A DNA stretch of 64,000 nucleotides from Hydrangea macrophylla (Eukaryota; Streptophyta; Magnoliopsida; Cornales; Hydrangeaceae): positions 29,368,501 to 29,432,500 of the forward strand of contig CM066988.1 in the NCBI GenBank assembly GCA_033977485.1. The letters run 5' to 3'. The translations under genes and the position numbers were made by a program. A model generated the notes under the pieces. It made no database searches. It saw only the letters and a list, made by a program, of their open reading frames with translations, and had not been told where the DNA came from. Positions 44,776-55,863 of this stretch are shown piece after piece; position 1 is the first letter of the stretch; each line of letters begins with the position of its first letter.

Positions 44776-46062
44776 TCATTGGAATGGATAGGTCATGTGT
44801 TGGTCCAGACCGAGGTAGTGAATTGGATTAGGGTGCGGCGCATCATCTAAGAGATCCTGAATTGAGTGACGGAGCCTCTTACAGTTGTCGGTCTCATGGC
44901 CTTGATCTTGGTGGTAATCACAATACTTGGATTCATTATACCCAGGAGGTGGGTGATTAGAAGGCTTACTGGGCTCCAAAGGTACAAGGTGGCCCTTTTG
45001 AACAAGGTGATTGAGGGCGGAGGATAAGCTCATGTCAAGTGGTGTGAAGAATCTTTGGTTTCCTTTCTTGTGCCTCTTACTGCAGTCATTTTGGCTTGAT
45101 GATGGGCTCAAGGCATTGGCATCTAGGCTCTCTTGATCTTCACCAAAGCTATGGGATCTCTTCTCCTTTTTCAGTGACCCAGCTCCATTGATCTTGCCTT
45201 CACGGATAGCATCCTCGATTCTAGTCCCAACCTCAAACAACTCTTCAAATGTTGAGATGGACTGGTAGAATAATTTTTCATGGTATACTGGTTGCAGGTT
45301 CTTGACCAGCATATGTACTTGCTCTTTCTCAACAGGCCTGTGGATCATTTGGGCTACTTTATTCCTCCATCTTCTCAAGAATGCAGCGAAGGACTCGTCG
45401 AGATTCTGCCTGGTAGTTTCCAGGTCTCGAACGGTGACATCAAGCTCTTGGTTGTAGGAGTAGTGATCAATGAAAGTTCTAGCAACATCTTCCCAAACTT
45501 GGGTCTTGGAAGTTTCAAGGGTTAGGAACCAGGATAGTGCAGCTTTCTGGAGGGTTTGAGGGAACAACATAGCTATGTGGTCATGGGTGCAGCCCATTGA
45601 CTGGAAAATGCTCATACAAAACTTCACGTGGCTCTTCGGATTTCCAGTTCCGTCAAAACGGTCAATTTCAGGCATCTTGAAGTTCTCGGGTAGCCTCACC
45701 TTGTTGGGCTCAAACAATCCTTCCAGATCTAACATGTAATCGTCGACCCCCTTACTCTTCCTTAGTATGTTCTCAAGCTTGTCGACCTTGTCCATTTTCT
45801 CTTGGAGCTTTTTCTCATATGCAGGCGGCGGGACCCCTTGAAATCATTCTTCTTCTCTATTATTTTCGGGAGGCGGTCCAAATCCAGGTGGTGGTGGTGG
45901 CGTGAACCCAGGTGGGTACTGTGGCTGCTGTTGTCGGAACTCTTCCATAAATTTCAGAACTTGAGTCAGCCGATCTGACTGTTGATTGACTAATTCAGTG
46001 ACCTTGGCTTCCAAAGTTTCTTGATTCATGTTGAATTTTCTCGACGGACCGATTCTAACCAA
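44776..46062 (-). pseudogene. TR-GAG-1 gag, one in-frame stop
   Basis: From the ATG at 46062 it runs 429 codons in one frame, broken only by a TGA at 45844-45846. Order: N-terminal helical part (VTELVNQQSDRLTQVLKFM), Pro-rich linker (PPGFTPPPPPGFGPP), then after the stop a coiled-coil-like EKKLQEKMDKVDKLENILRK. The core gag domain follows (EIDRFDGTGNPKSHVKFC, ALSWFLTL, WEDVARTFIDHYSYNQ, ESFAAFLRRWRNK). A zinc-knuckle variant KYCDYHQDQGHETDNC with His as second ligand, typical of TAT/Ogre gag, is near the C-terminus. The frame ends at 44776 with no pol joined. The TGA sits in a GAA-TGA-TTT context, so a CGA to TGA change is likely. The otherwise clean frame suggests recent selection or mobility. 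Confidence 0.92.
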
Positions 46063-46379
46063 ATGACTGCTCGAACTTCTGACCCAGGATGGGGATCTCA
46101 GAGGCTGACTTTGGGAATCTATAATGACCTATAGATTCGAGAGGAGAGGTGTATCAGATTCTGATAGTGATGACTTTAGATAGACAATGACAGTGATGTT
46201 AAGGAAGATGGACCGGCTTATGTACAAACTGATTGAGATAGTGTGCGCAGACTGATGAGAATGGTGCATGCACATGAGACAAGCATGCGGATGCAAGCCC
46301 TAATCTATATGATGCTCCTATTTCTAACAGATAGCAGTTAAACAAATAAGGTCCTAGCCATACAAAGCGTGCTAACCTT
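46063..46379 (-). other. TR-GAG-1 leader next to gag
   Basis: 317 bp upstream of gag in element orientation. No repeat or ORF recognised. Confidence 0.4.
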
Positions 46380-47110
46380 ACTTTCCAGTATGATCACCAA
46401 GGGATAACAGGGATTTCCGGGACACTTCGGGAATTTTGGACAGAGTTTCTGGGAGAAACAGGGATTCAGAAGATTCGGAGAAATTTCTAGAAGTCATTTG
46501 AGTTTCTAGGAGAAATAGGGATTTCTGGTTTATTTGGACTGAGCTTCTAGGAGAGACTGGTATTTTGGGCATTTCTGAGAAATGTGGATAGAGTTTCCAG
46601 GAGAAACAAGTATATCTGGGCATTTCTGGGTGATTTGGGCAGAGTTTTTAGGAGGAACAAGTACTATGGGTATTTTTGGGAAATTTGGATAGAGGTTCTA
46701 GGAGAAGCAAGTATATCTGGGCATTTCTAGGTGATTTGGGCAGAGATGCTGGGATTTTTGGAGAATCCGGGAGATTTGGACAGAGCTTCTGGGAAGACAG
46801 GTACTTTGGGTATTTCTAGGAAATTTGGATAGAGTTTCTGGGAGAAACTAGTATATCTGGGAAGATAGGACAAAGTTTCTTGGAGGAATTGGCATATCTG
46901 GGAGATTTAGACAGAGTTCCTGGGAAGAACTGGTTAATATGGTTATATCAGGGATATCTGGACAGAGTTTCTGGGAGAAACTGGTTAATATGGTTATATC
47001 AGGGATATCTGGACAGAGTTTCTGGGAGAAACTGGTTAATATGGTTATATCTGGGATATCTGGACAGAGTTTCTGGAAGAAACTGGTTAATATGGTGATA
47101 GTGATCATAC
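46380..47110 (-). repeat. Leader array with 51-bp units
   Basis: Left part: diverged units built on tttctgggagaaac and gggcatttctggg. Right part (46932-47095): near-perfect 51-bp units, with ggttaatatgg at 46932, 46983, 47034 and 47085. 51 is a multiple of 3, so both strands show repetitive open frames; they are not called genes. Confidence 0.85.
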
Positions 47111-47693
47111 TGTCTAGCAGGTTTTCATACTCCTATGTCTTAGGACCGACAAGCAAGGTTTGTGGTGCATATCTTTGCGAGCACGGAGTAGACATCCTTG
47201 TCATGATGCTTAGGCAGGTCAACTCAATGTGATCACATGTGAGTGATTGCCTTGGAAATCATAAGAAAGAGGTTTTGTTCTATGCCACATAAGCATCTAC
47301 ACCGCGCAGGTAATCCCGTCAGGGCATACAGCAGTTATATCATATTGTCCTATCTGAAAAGATAAATGAACAGTCCTATGAAAGGTTCTACAGGAATCTA
47401 TATGCAAAGGCTGGGTTTAGTCAAAGAGGGTCCGTTGACAAGAGTTCCAATATACCGTCAGAGAGACAGTACGGAGGTTTTTACTCTTTTTGATATACCT
47501 TGGAAGGTACAGTATCAACGGTGACTTGTGCCCTGGCACAGCAAGACCTGAACAATGTCAGCGCCGCGTTTCAGACACTGTCGGGAGGGGAAATGCAGAG
47601 TGCAATGCGGTGAACCAGACACAGTAAAAAGATGATTTTAAGGATGCTTCTTATGAGTCAAACCTCTGTATTATTTTGTTTTAAAAAATAAAA
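47111..47693 (-). other. TR-GAG-1 leader next to the primer site
   Basis: About 580 bp without ORF or repeat that I can identify. Confidence 0.4.
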
Positions 47694-47713
47694 GTTCCCC
47701 AGCAGAGTCGCCA
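47694..47713 (-). other. Primer-binding site, TR-GAG-1
   Basis: The minus strand reads TGGCGACTCTGCTGGGGAAC, three bases from the 5' LTR. This form is usual in TAT/Ogre elements. Confidence 0.85.
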
Positions 47714-47716
47714 GAT

Positions 47717-50700
47717 TGTGGACACGCGAAAGTGGACCACTTCTCTTGTTTGAGATTGTTTTGAAAAGGAATTTGACTTGGATCAAAGAAAAGAAAAGGT
47801 CTATTGAAAACAGATACAGAGTCGCCACTTGGTCTTTAAGGAACCAAGAAACCTAATTTTGACTCACCCAAACGGATAAAGGGCACCGGCCCTTCATAAC
47901 CAAAGAACTTGGTTCGGGGTTTTGGTACGAGAGAGGAAGGAGCCTTTGTCGCGACTAAAACACCCTCAACTCGCCCCGTCTTTCGACGGGCCTCAATTAG
48001 CATCCAAATAATCATCTTATACTATGTATGGTTCGGCAATTAATATTTATGATAAGTATATTACATCACATAAGAAAATTGAAATGGAAGATCAAAAGAT
48101 AAAATATCATTCATAAGATCTAAGTCAAATATCATGCAATGTAAAGTGAAAGATCACACAAATACACCTAGGAAAAATCGTCTAATCATGTATCAAGTAA
48201 TTAAGTTTCCTTAATCTAAAGGGGACATGAATTGTTCTTGAAACAAATAAACAAAGAAATCAAAATATGCTTAATCAAGCTAGTATGATGCATGTTATTC
48301 TTTGAGAAAAAGAAGATCCCTCAATCCCCGGGACAGATGAGAAAGGATGATTAGATCAAAGGGGAAGCATGAACGTATGATCATGACCGTTCCTTATAAT
48401 CTTCTTAGATTAAGAGTTACAAAAACCCCAAATCTTGCATGAATGCAATGTATGTATCTAAAATGTGCCAAGGTTGTAGTGTGCTTTGTGTTCATGGATT
48501 CCTAGAATGACTTAGAAGTCTAAAATGTGCATGAATGGATGAATGAAATCATCATGGGATATGTACAAATGTAGTATGAACTACTTCCTAAGATATGAAC
48601 TAACTTGGAATGCATATGAGCATCAAATCAAAGAATGAAAATTGAAATGTGCTTGCTGTGAATAGTGGACAGATTGTATGTATTACTTTGTAACATTATA
48701 ATGGGAGGTCAAACATGCCTAGAAAAATGTGAGAAAAATCAGAGATCATCCTTATTGTGTCTAGAAAATAACCCAAAAAGCCAAACATCAATAGCTATCA
48801 CAGATTAAAAGAAATAAATCAGAAGGTACACATGACCCAGAAACAAAAGCTGCACTGTTGACTGATTTTGTATGATTTTTCATAAATCAAAGAAAAGGTT
48901 TATGATGACCTATTAGATACCAAAAGTTTCCTAAGACACCCAAGTTTTATAAAAAAATAGAAAAGATATATGTACAGTGATGAATATATCCAGAATAAGT
49001 GCAAGAAGTTGGGTGAACATTCTGTGAGAACAGAGGCAGATTATGAATATGAACTTCTCACATCCAAAACAAATACTTTCACATCTCTATAATTGATGGG
49101 AAAAATTGGGGAAAAACTATGATGTATTAGGAAGATTTTTCAAGTGGTTTCATCATCATAACTTGAGTATTTAATTCAAAACAAATCTTTGAATCTGAAC
49201 AGCTCACTGTTTTGGACCATTCTTGAAGAAAATGGATTTGGGTTTGAAATAGAGTTTGAGTTCTTGATTGGGGGTTTTGAAATAGATGTTCAAAGCATGA
49301 AATTAAACTCTTGAGATGACCATGTGACCACTTAGAACCTCATCCAACCTTGAATCATCAAAGAACTCCCAATATTATTGGAAAGATTCATTTTTATTTT
49401 GAACATAACTTCAATACATCCCAAGAATACCTTGGAAGTATTGAGGTTATGATCATCATCTATCAAACATGTTTTTGAGGTCAAGAGCTACTATCCATAA
49501 GGATTCACTCACCCCAAGCTTCATGTCATCACTTAGATGATGATGAACTAGTAAGTAAATAAAGAAAAGAAAAAGAAATGAGATAAGGAGAGATGAACAT
49601 ATATATAATCAAAGCAAGTAAATAGCAATCAATAGATGATAATCAATGTGATTTTGGACTTGTAGCTTGGTGTTTCACTCATAGATTTTGACATTTGGAC
49701 ATGGAAGTGGCTTCCTAACTCAAGAATGCTCAAGAATGAGGGTTGGAATGGACTTTGAATGTGAAGTATATAGAAGGATAATGAAAGAAATCAAGAATAA
49801 AACTCACTTTCTTATGAAAAATCAATGGGAGAAGCTCCCTTTCTCTCTTCTAAACCTATCTCTATCTCTCTTCTTCTCTACAACTTCTCAAGCTTTGCAC
49901 TTGGCCCCCCTAAAATGAAGAGCAATGGGGGGTTTAAATAGGCCAATTTGGGGTGGTTTTGGGGTTTTAGAAGTACTCCCATTGGTCCCAAACAACTGTG
50001 AACACAAAACTATGTCGTTTTGACTTTCAATTAATCAAATTGGACCCCCAAAAAAATTACAAAAATGGACTCTGCGAGGGTTGAGTGCCGCGGCGGCACT
50101 GGGCCAGTGCCGCGGCAGCAGTGGGCCAGTGCCGCGGCAGCACTGCTCCTCAGACGCCCAGAAATTTACATTTAGGCCCCCAGAGGTTCCGGTATTCGCG
50201 AAAAGGCCCTATTTTGTCCGAAATTCATAGAAAATGCGTATGAACTCCAAACTGAGGTTGTGAGATACTGTTGGAAAGGTAATAGAGTCTACTTTACATA
50301 AAAAATAGTTCGGGGATAGGTCACTTTGAAAAGTTTTGCGGTATTCGTGATAAAAGCCGATTTGATCGCCTTTTTCACCTTCGGAAATTCATAATAAATT
50401 CGTTTTAAATCCAGAAATTATGTGCGATATACCGTTGGGAAGCTATTGACCTCTAGTATCCATGAAAAATATTTGAAAATTGTTTTGGTGCCCCGATTCC
50501 AAAGTCAAATTCTGGTCAAACTGGTCAAACCTGGGATTCCCGGGAAGTTCTGGAAACCTCTGGGAGTTCCCGGGAGCTGATGTTTTCGCTCGATTTTCTT
50601 TTGGAACTTGTTTTAACACTTTTCCCATGATTTAAAATGATTCTGGTGAATTCGGACGATTTCGGTCAAACTTGGTCAAACCTGGTCAAATCTTGGTCAA

Positions 50701-51020
50701 ACCTGGTCAAACCTTGGTCAGACCGGTCAACGGGGACTTTCCGGGAACTTCCGGGACTTCCGGGGGTCTCTGGGAGCTGACGATTTCATCCGATTTTTCT
50801 TAAAAACTCATTCTATCACTTTTCTTACGACGTAGCATGTTTTCAGAACTTTAGGACCAAATCTGGGAGTTTTCGGGCTTTCAGGGGCATGTTGGTCATT
50901 CTGAGCATTCTGAGAGATAGAGCTGACTTCCGAGAGTCCTTTTGAGTCTTTTACGATCATTGTGAACCACCAAGCTATGGGTCTCCTAAATCTGATAGCC
51001 GACAAAATGGGGTGTCTATA
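47717..51020 (-). repeat. TR-GAG-1 5' LTR
   Basis: 3304 bp, matching 37373-40665. The outer end is ..gtctata here against ..gtctaca in the other copy. It contains the GC-rich patch at 50086-50150. Confidence 0.95.
49933..50150 (-). promoter_or_regulatory. Putative TR-GAG-1 LTR promoter
   Basis: The GC cluster at 50086-50150 contains the perfect palindrome TGCCGCGGCA twice (50108-50117 and 50130-50139). A TATA-like CTATTTAAAC (minus, 49933-49941) lies about 150 bp downstream and is followed by a CT-rich leader. The same layout is in the other LTR (39588-39800). Confidence 0.5.
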
Positions 51021-51475
51021 GTGCCTCCGCACAAGAAAGTACAAGAGGAACCTTTATAGTCTATGATGCAACAATGAATACAAATCATAGGGAAACTACA
51101 AACATCTGTGATAGGATTAACAATCAACACGATTCTAAAGGAAAAGGCCTTTTTCCTGCCCAACCACAACCTAATCCAAGGGGACAACCACAAGGTGATC
51201 CCTCAACTCCTAGTAATAGTCAACATGAACAAGTAAAAGCTATAACTGTACTATGAAGTTTGTTGGACAAGAAATTTTAACTTCTTTAGAAAAAATTGAG
51301 CATACAAATAAGGATGATAATATGCTAGAAATTGAGGAAGAAATAGATGAAGATAAAAGTGCTAATAATGTTGAAATTGAAAGAAAAACAACAAATTTCT
51401 CAAGAAAATAAAACACCTGATTCACCAGTGGAAAAAGAAATAGAGAAAACTCCTGAATATTCTCCTCAAATTCCT
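51021..51475 (+). pseudogene. Athila-1 gag, copy 2 (3' part)
   Basis: Continues gag copy 2 after TR-GAG-1. Joining 37372 to 51026 gives one frame across the site. Phrases here include Asn/Gln-rich text and an acidic stretch near 51290-51420 (EIEEEIDEDK, ENKTPDSPVEKEIEKTPEY), the usual gag-protease spacer of Athila. Several stops. It is cut at 51475 by TAT-C and resumes at 61897. Confidence 0.7.
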
Positions 51476-52099
51476 TGATGATGCCAAAATTTGGTTAAGA
51501 ATAATTTAGAGAGAGAGATGGGCACGATGAATTTGTATGTGGTTCGGCCACGATAATGAGGTGACCTACGTCCATGGGTGTGTCGGTGCGCTTCCGCTAA
51601 CAGATAACCGGTGGCTATTGGTGAGCCAACAGAATGGGCGGCACTACCAGAAGCCGACTGGGTATATGCGTAATATTGAGTCATTTGTATGCTATTCTTT
51701 AGAGTCAGAATGCGATCCCCCTCAATGGGGGTGAGTGGCCTCTTCTATAGGTTCAAGAGACCACCCGTACAAGGTAAGTCTGCAGATTAGGATGCCTAAT
51801 CTGATTATAACTGATTTATATGAATTTAGGAGAGTTTCCTAAGTGGTTTAGGAAACCACTTGCTCCGTCCATTTAGCCTTCTAGTTGGGATAGGAAACTG
51901 TCTAGAAGCTTACTGGGCAAGCAACCACGCCTTCTGGAGGTGTGACTGATAATACTGGTCAACCGGAGTCTAGACTGAGAGGTGACTATGTGGGCTCAGG
52001 ATCGACTTCTGCCACGTGTCAATTGGTCATTGGCCTGGTCAAGATTCAACGAGGTCAGTTTAGGAGTAACTAAACAATCACGCAAAAATTGGGCTGTCA
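51476..52099 (-). repeat. TAT-C 3' LTR
   Basis: 624 bp, tgatgatgcc .. gggctgtca. The first ~430 bp match the other LTR at roughly 90%, but the last ~190 bp (about 51910-52099, the start of U3) are unrelated to it. The inner boundary is inferred from the length match and the TG start on the minus strand; no good polypurine tract is seen. A fold-back GTTTCCTAA / TTAGGAAAC lies about 90 bp upstream of the TATA region (near 51750). Confidence 0.75.
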
Positions 52100-52693
52100 C
52101 ATCCTACATTTAATGCGCGCCTTTTAAGGCGATGCTTCACATACCTGAGGTGATAGTTGTCAGGCAATTTTGGCGGGAAAGCTTCTTGGCCATTGGATCT
52201 GATCTGATCTGGACCGTTCGTGCTATATATATAAATAACACTTGTTTATTTCAGCCATTCCTGTTGCCAAGTGATAGAGATACCATGCGATTTGGAGAGT
52301 AAAAGTTCCCAAGCAAGCTTCCCGAGCTCCTTTCTGCGTTAATTTTTATAAGTCTCCTTTCCCCAGTCTCAATTCGTTGTGTTCGTTCTTTCCCCTTTCC
52401 TTTTTCTTTGTTGAGTGAGGCTGGAGAGAACGAACACTCTAGGATTCGTGCGGGACTGGGATTTCTTTTTCCTTAGGTTCTGTACCTTCTTTAGGTCCGG
52501 GGGTACCTTAGGTCAGTTGCACCGAGTGGATTTTCCCTGGGTAGTTTTAGCCGAGTGCCATCTTACTTTAAGGACTTTGTACTTTTTGCCTTTCAGGATC
52601 ATTACCTTGCCCCCTTTCTACCTCAGACTTTGAGTTCCTGACCCATATCTAGGTTGTTGCTTGCTTCCCCATTCCGTCCTAGGGATCTCGGAG
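52100..52693 (+). promoter_or_regulatory. Promoter and leader of the antisense gene
   Basis: TATA box CTATATATATAAATA at 52223-52237, on the plus strand and outside the LTR. A ~450-bp leader with CT-rich stretches follows, leading to the ATG at 52694. A short upstream ORF starts at 52285. The inner end of the region is GC-richer than nearby Athila sequence. Confidence 0.5.
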
Positions 52694-54783
52694 ATGGAAC
52701 ATTTTGACTTTGACTCTACTTCCCAGTCTGAGAGTGAGCAGTCTCGATTTGGGACCCCGGATACAAGTCTTGACCCCTCTTCTGTTACCATATCTGACCA
52801 CCAAAGCTAGGGCAGAATCCCCATCCATGTGTCTGATGACGAGTCAGACCTGGAGGCCCCCGTTGACTCAGTCTCCCAAGGTTCGGATGATGAGACACCA
52901 GGGGAACCCGACCCCGAGGTAGCCTTTGCCTGTGAGTTCATCCCGTCCACCCTGCGTGCTCAAGATCTCAGTTACATTAGGGATAGGTATGGCCTCTCCG
53001 ACTATTGCTCCCTGGCTGTAAATGCCGGCGGAGCTTATCTCTACCAGTGGGGTTTCACCACCCTTTATGAGGACACCCTCATGGCTGGATTCTGCATTCC
53101 CCTTCATCTGTTCGCCCAGGACGTCCTGATATATTTGGGGATCACCTCGGGATAGTTGGCCCTGAACGGTTGGAGGTTTATCATGGGGTCCATCTCCCTT
53201 TGCCCCCAAGTTTTTGGGTATGAGCTATCTGTTCAGGAATTTTTCTGGATGCACCGACCATTTCTGGTACATGGGGAGGTTGAGTTCTTCTCTCTCGGGG
53301 CTCGGCAGGGGAGAAAAATTATAGTCAACTGCCCGAGCAACAACAAGGGTTGGAAGAATAGATTTTTCTAAGTATCTACCCCTAGGCTTTGTGAGTAGGC
53401 CCCGGGGATATAGATGAGGACTTCCTAGGCAGGAGAGCTGAGGGGTAAGTCAGTCCAGTATCTTTCGTCTACTTTATTTACCTTGATCTTGAGATTGACT
53501 GCTTTGTATTTTGCCTTGTAGCGGGGTCAGCGAACCCACCGAGTATTCTTGAGGAGTGCCAGGCCAGAATCAGGGGCTTGGTAGATTTGCCAACAAATAT
53601 TTGGAATGTGCTGACCCGGACGGGCGATTTCAAGGACTCCTACGATCCGGTCGAGCCCGTCGAAGCTCCTGTCTTTCTGCCCATACTTCCTGGTAAGTGC
53701 CCGGGCACATTTGGTCTCATCTATATTCTCATTGTACTCTTCGCTGTCTTTGCCTGTTACTGACCGCCTATCTTTTTCTTTTTACAGAAATGGCCCCCAG
53801 AAGAGATCTTGAACAGTTAAGGGCCAGGCAGGCTGCCATTGCCGCCCGAGCGGTAATAAGAGGAGGAAAGAGGCCAGTCGCTGAGGCCTCAGGTAGCGAA
53901 CATCTGCTAAGGTGGATCCAGCAAGGGACCACGAACTGTTCAGAGCCCGTGGGGACCTCAGCTCCCCATGTGGTGGTGGTGGAGACTTCTCCCCGAGAGG
54001 GAGCACCGTCCGGGGTGCTGGTTAAGGAATCTGCAGTGATCAGGGAGAGGGTCAAGTCCACCCTTCTCCCCAACCAAGTAGAGACGTGTGTAATCATGTC
54101 TCCCTAGGCATTCTAGGGATGGATGTATAGCCTCTCTCATATGGTAAGCATTTCTACCTCTGCCCATCCATCGCCACAACTTTTTCTATGTTTACCCTAT
54201 TGACTGACCGGTTTGAACTTCTTACAAGTCGGCTGCATGGCTGATGGGGTTGAGTCCTTCCTACCTTCTCTAGTTGGGAGGGCTGCTACTGCTGAAGCCG
54301 CTCTGTCAGAGGAACGCATAACCTCGGAGGCTAGGCAAAATGCCCTGGCTCTAGAGAAGGACAAGGTGAAGGGCTTAGCCCTGAGCCTCGGTGTGGTCCA
54401 GGTAGAGTTGGCGACTGCCCTGGCAGATCTGGAGGCATCTATGGCCATTACGGTGACTGTAGAGGCTCGAGCAAAGGCCGCGACTGAGGCAATGGAGGCG
54501 GGGGCCACGGAGTAGGCTTTCGATGAGGGCTTCTTCCAAGGCTACGAAGACCTAAAACGAAGGCTAGCCCGGGATCAACCCCGAGTGGGACATCTCGTCC
54601 TACGAGGGGATTGATTCAGACCTGTGGGATCTTGGTCCTCCCGCTGCTGATAATTCTACTGCCTTTGCTAGAGCTGCTGATGGTTCTGCTTCCCCGGGCG
54701 GTAGCCTGGTCTCAGGAGAAGGAACTGCCCTGGGAGTAGAGACCGGAGAGACCAAAGATGTGGTCGAGATTAATGATGCTTAG
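52694..54783 (+). pseudogene. Antisense gene with gypsy-type putative transposase domain (PF04195-like)
   Basis: Four exons on the strand opposite to pol. Exon 1 52694-53444 has an acidic N-terminus (SDDESDLEAPVDSVSQ) and then the domain: YIRDRYGLSDYCSLAVNAGG, LYEDTLMAGFCIPLHLF, LALNGWRFIMG, NCPSNNKGWKNRFF. This matches the plant 'putative gypsy-type transposase' family. Introns are 53445-53521, 53693-53787 and 54144-54228 (77, 95, 85 bp), each GTAAG...AG. Exon 3 starts MAPRRDLEQLRARQAAIAAR. Exon 4 is an Ala-rich coiled coil (EERITSEARQNALALEKDKV) ending in an acidic tail at 54783. Stops at 52808, 53153, in the end of exon 1 and near 54105 are mostly TAG at expected Gln or Trp. The name 'transposase' is historical; no enzymatic role is shown. 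Confidence 0.82.
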
Positions 54784-55863
54784 TCCCCGACTTGCACTTC
54801 CTCTTTTTATTTTTTTGTTTTTTTTGGAAGGCTACTACAACTGCCCCTCAGTCAATGTATAGTTTTTTTTTGTTTTTAATTAATGAAAAGGTCCTTTGTG
54901 GTCATCTTTTTCATCAACTATTTTTACTACTTGTACGTGTATGCATGTTTCTGATTGCCAATACCCGATCGGTTATTAGCCGATCTAAATCCCTGCCTTA
55001 GCAAAATATTTAGGACTATAATCAGTAGAGAATAATTAGTCTTGTAGGGAAGTGTTCTAAAGGTCTCGCTCGGTATAGTGTAGGGTTTTGTCCTATTTAT
55101 TATCCGGGCGATTTCTCTGGGTACTGTAGGTACTTGGGAATGTTAAGAATATTCTAGGATTCCAAGTCCTGTTAGTGCCCGGTGTGATTTCCTATTTTTG
55201 TTTGGTATTTCCTTACCCCCCCCCCCCCCCTCCCCGAGCTTTTACTAAGGAAGAAGGCATATAGAGGGAGTGACCATAGGAAACTAACCTGGAACTCGGG
55301 TGGTTGCAGGGTTTTTTGAGACTTGCCATTATCAGCCACCTAGGGGGATTTTCCCCCATTGTCAGTTGGACCTAAGCGAAGCCGGTACCTCGGGGGTTGA
55401 TCCAGAGGTCTTTATTATGCCTTGGGTTTTAGCCAGGGTCTTTTGAGACTTGCCCTCATCAGCCACCTAAGAGGATTTTCCCCCATCGTTGGTTGGACCT
55501 AAGCAAAGCCGGTGCCTCGGGGGTTGATCCTGAGGTCTTTTGCCTCGGGTGTTAGGCCGAGGTCTTTGCATAGAACACTTGTAGGGGTCACATCTTGTAG
55601 CAAGAACATATTATCTTTATTTCTTTTTTTGAAAACCTTAATAAATTTCCAGGTTGAGCTATCAAATCCCTAACTAATGCTAGATCACCCTTATCCAAGC
55701 GTCATTGAAAATACTTGCATAGGTGTTGCACGTTCCATGGGTGCGATAGATCGTGCCCATCCAGAGTCTGTAACCAGTAGCTGCCTAACCTATTTACCCG
55801 GGTGACTATGTATGGGCTTTCTCATTTTGGTCCTAACTTTCCATGGCTTGGGACTCTGGTAGA
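54784..55863. other. Spacer between antisense gene and pol
   Basis: Contains a direct repeat (period 127 bp) with acttgcc at 55321 and 55448: tttgagacttgcc.. gattttcccccat.. gcctcgggggttgatcc. A run of 15 C lies at 55216-55230. The two genes converge here, so it should hold both terminators. No ORF. Confidence 0.65.

Larger units (their letters stand above)
37373..51020 (-). mobile_element. TR-GAG-1: large gag-only TAT/Ogre-like retrotransposon
   Basis: The two LTRs (37373-40665 and 47717-51020) are nearly identical over 3.3 kb, about 20-25 differences by eye. A perfect 5-bp TSD gtgcc flanks the element (37368-37372, 51021-51025). Primer site (47694-47713) and polypurine tract (40666-40680) show minus orientation. 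The 7.05-kb interior has one gag (44776-46062) and four repeat arrays but no protease, reverse transcriptase, RNase H or integrase. This matches the described class of terminal-repeat elements with only a GAG domain. Confidence 0.93.
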
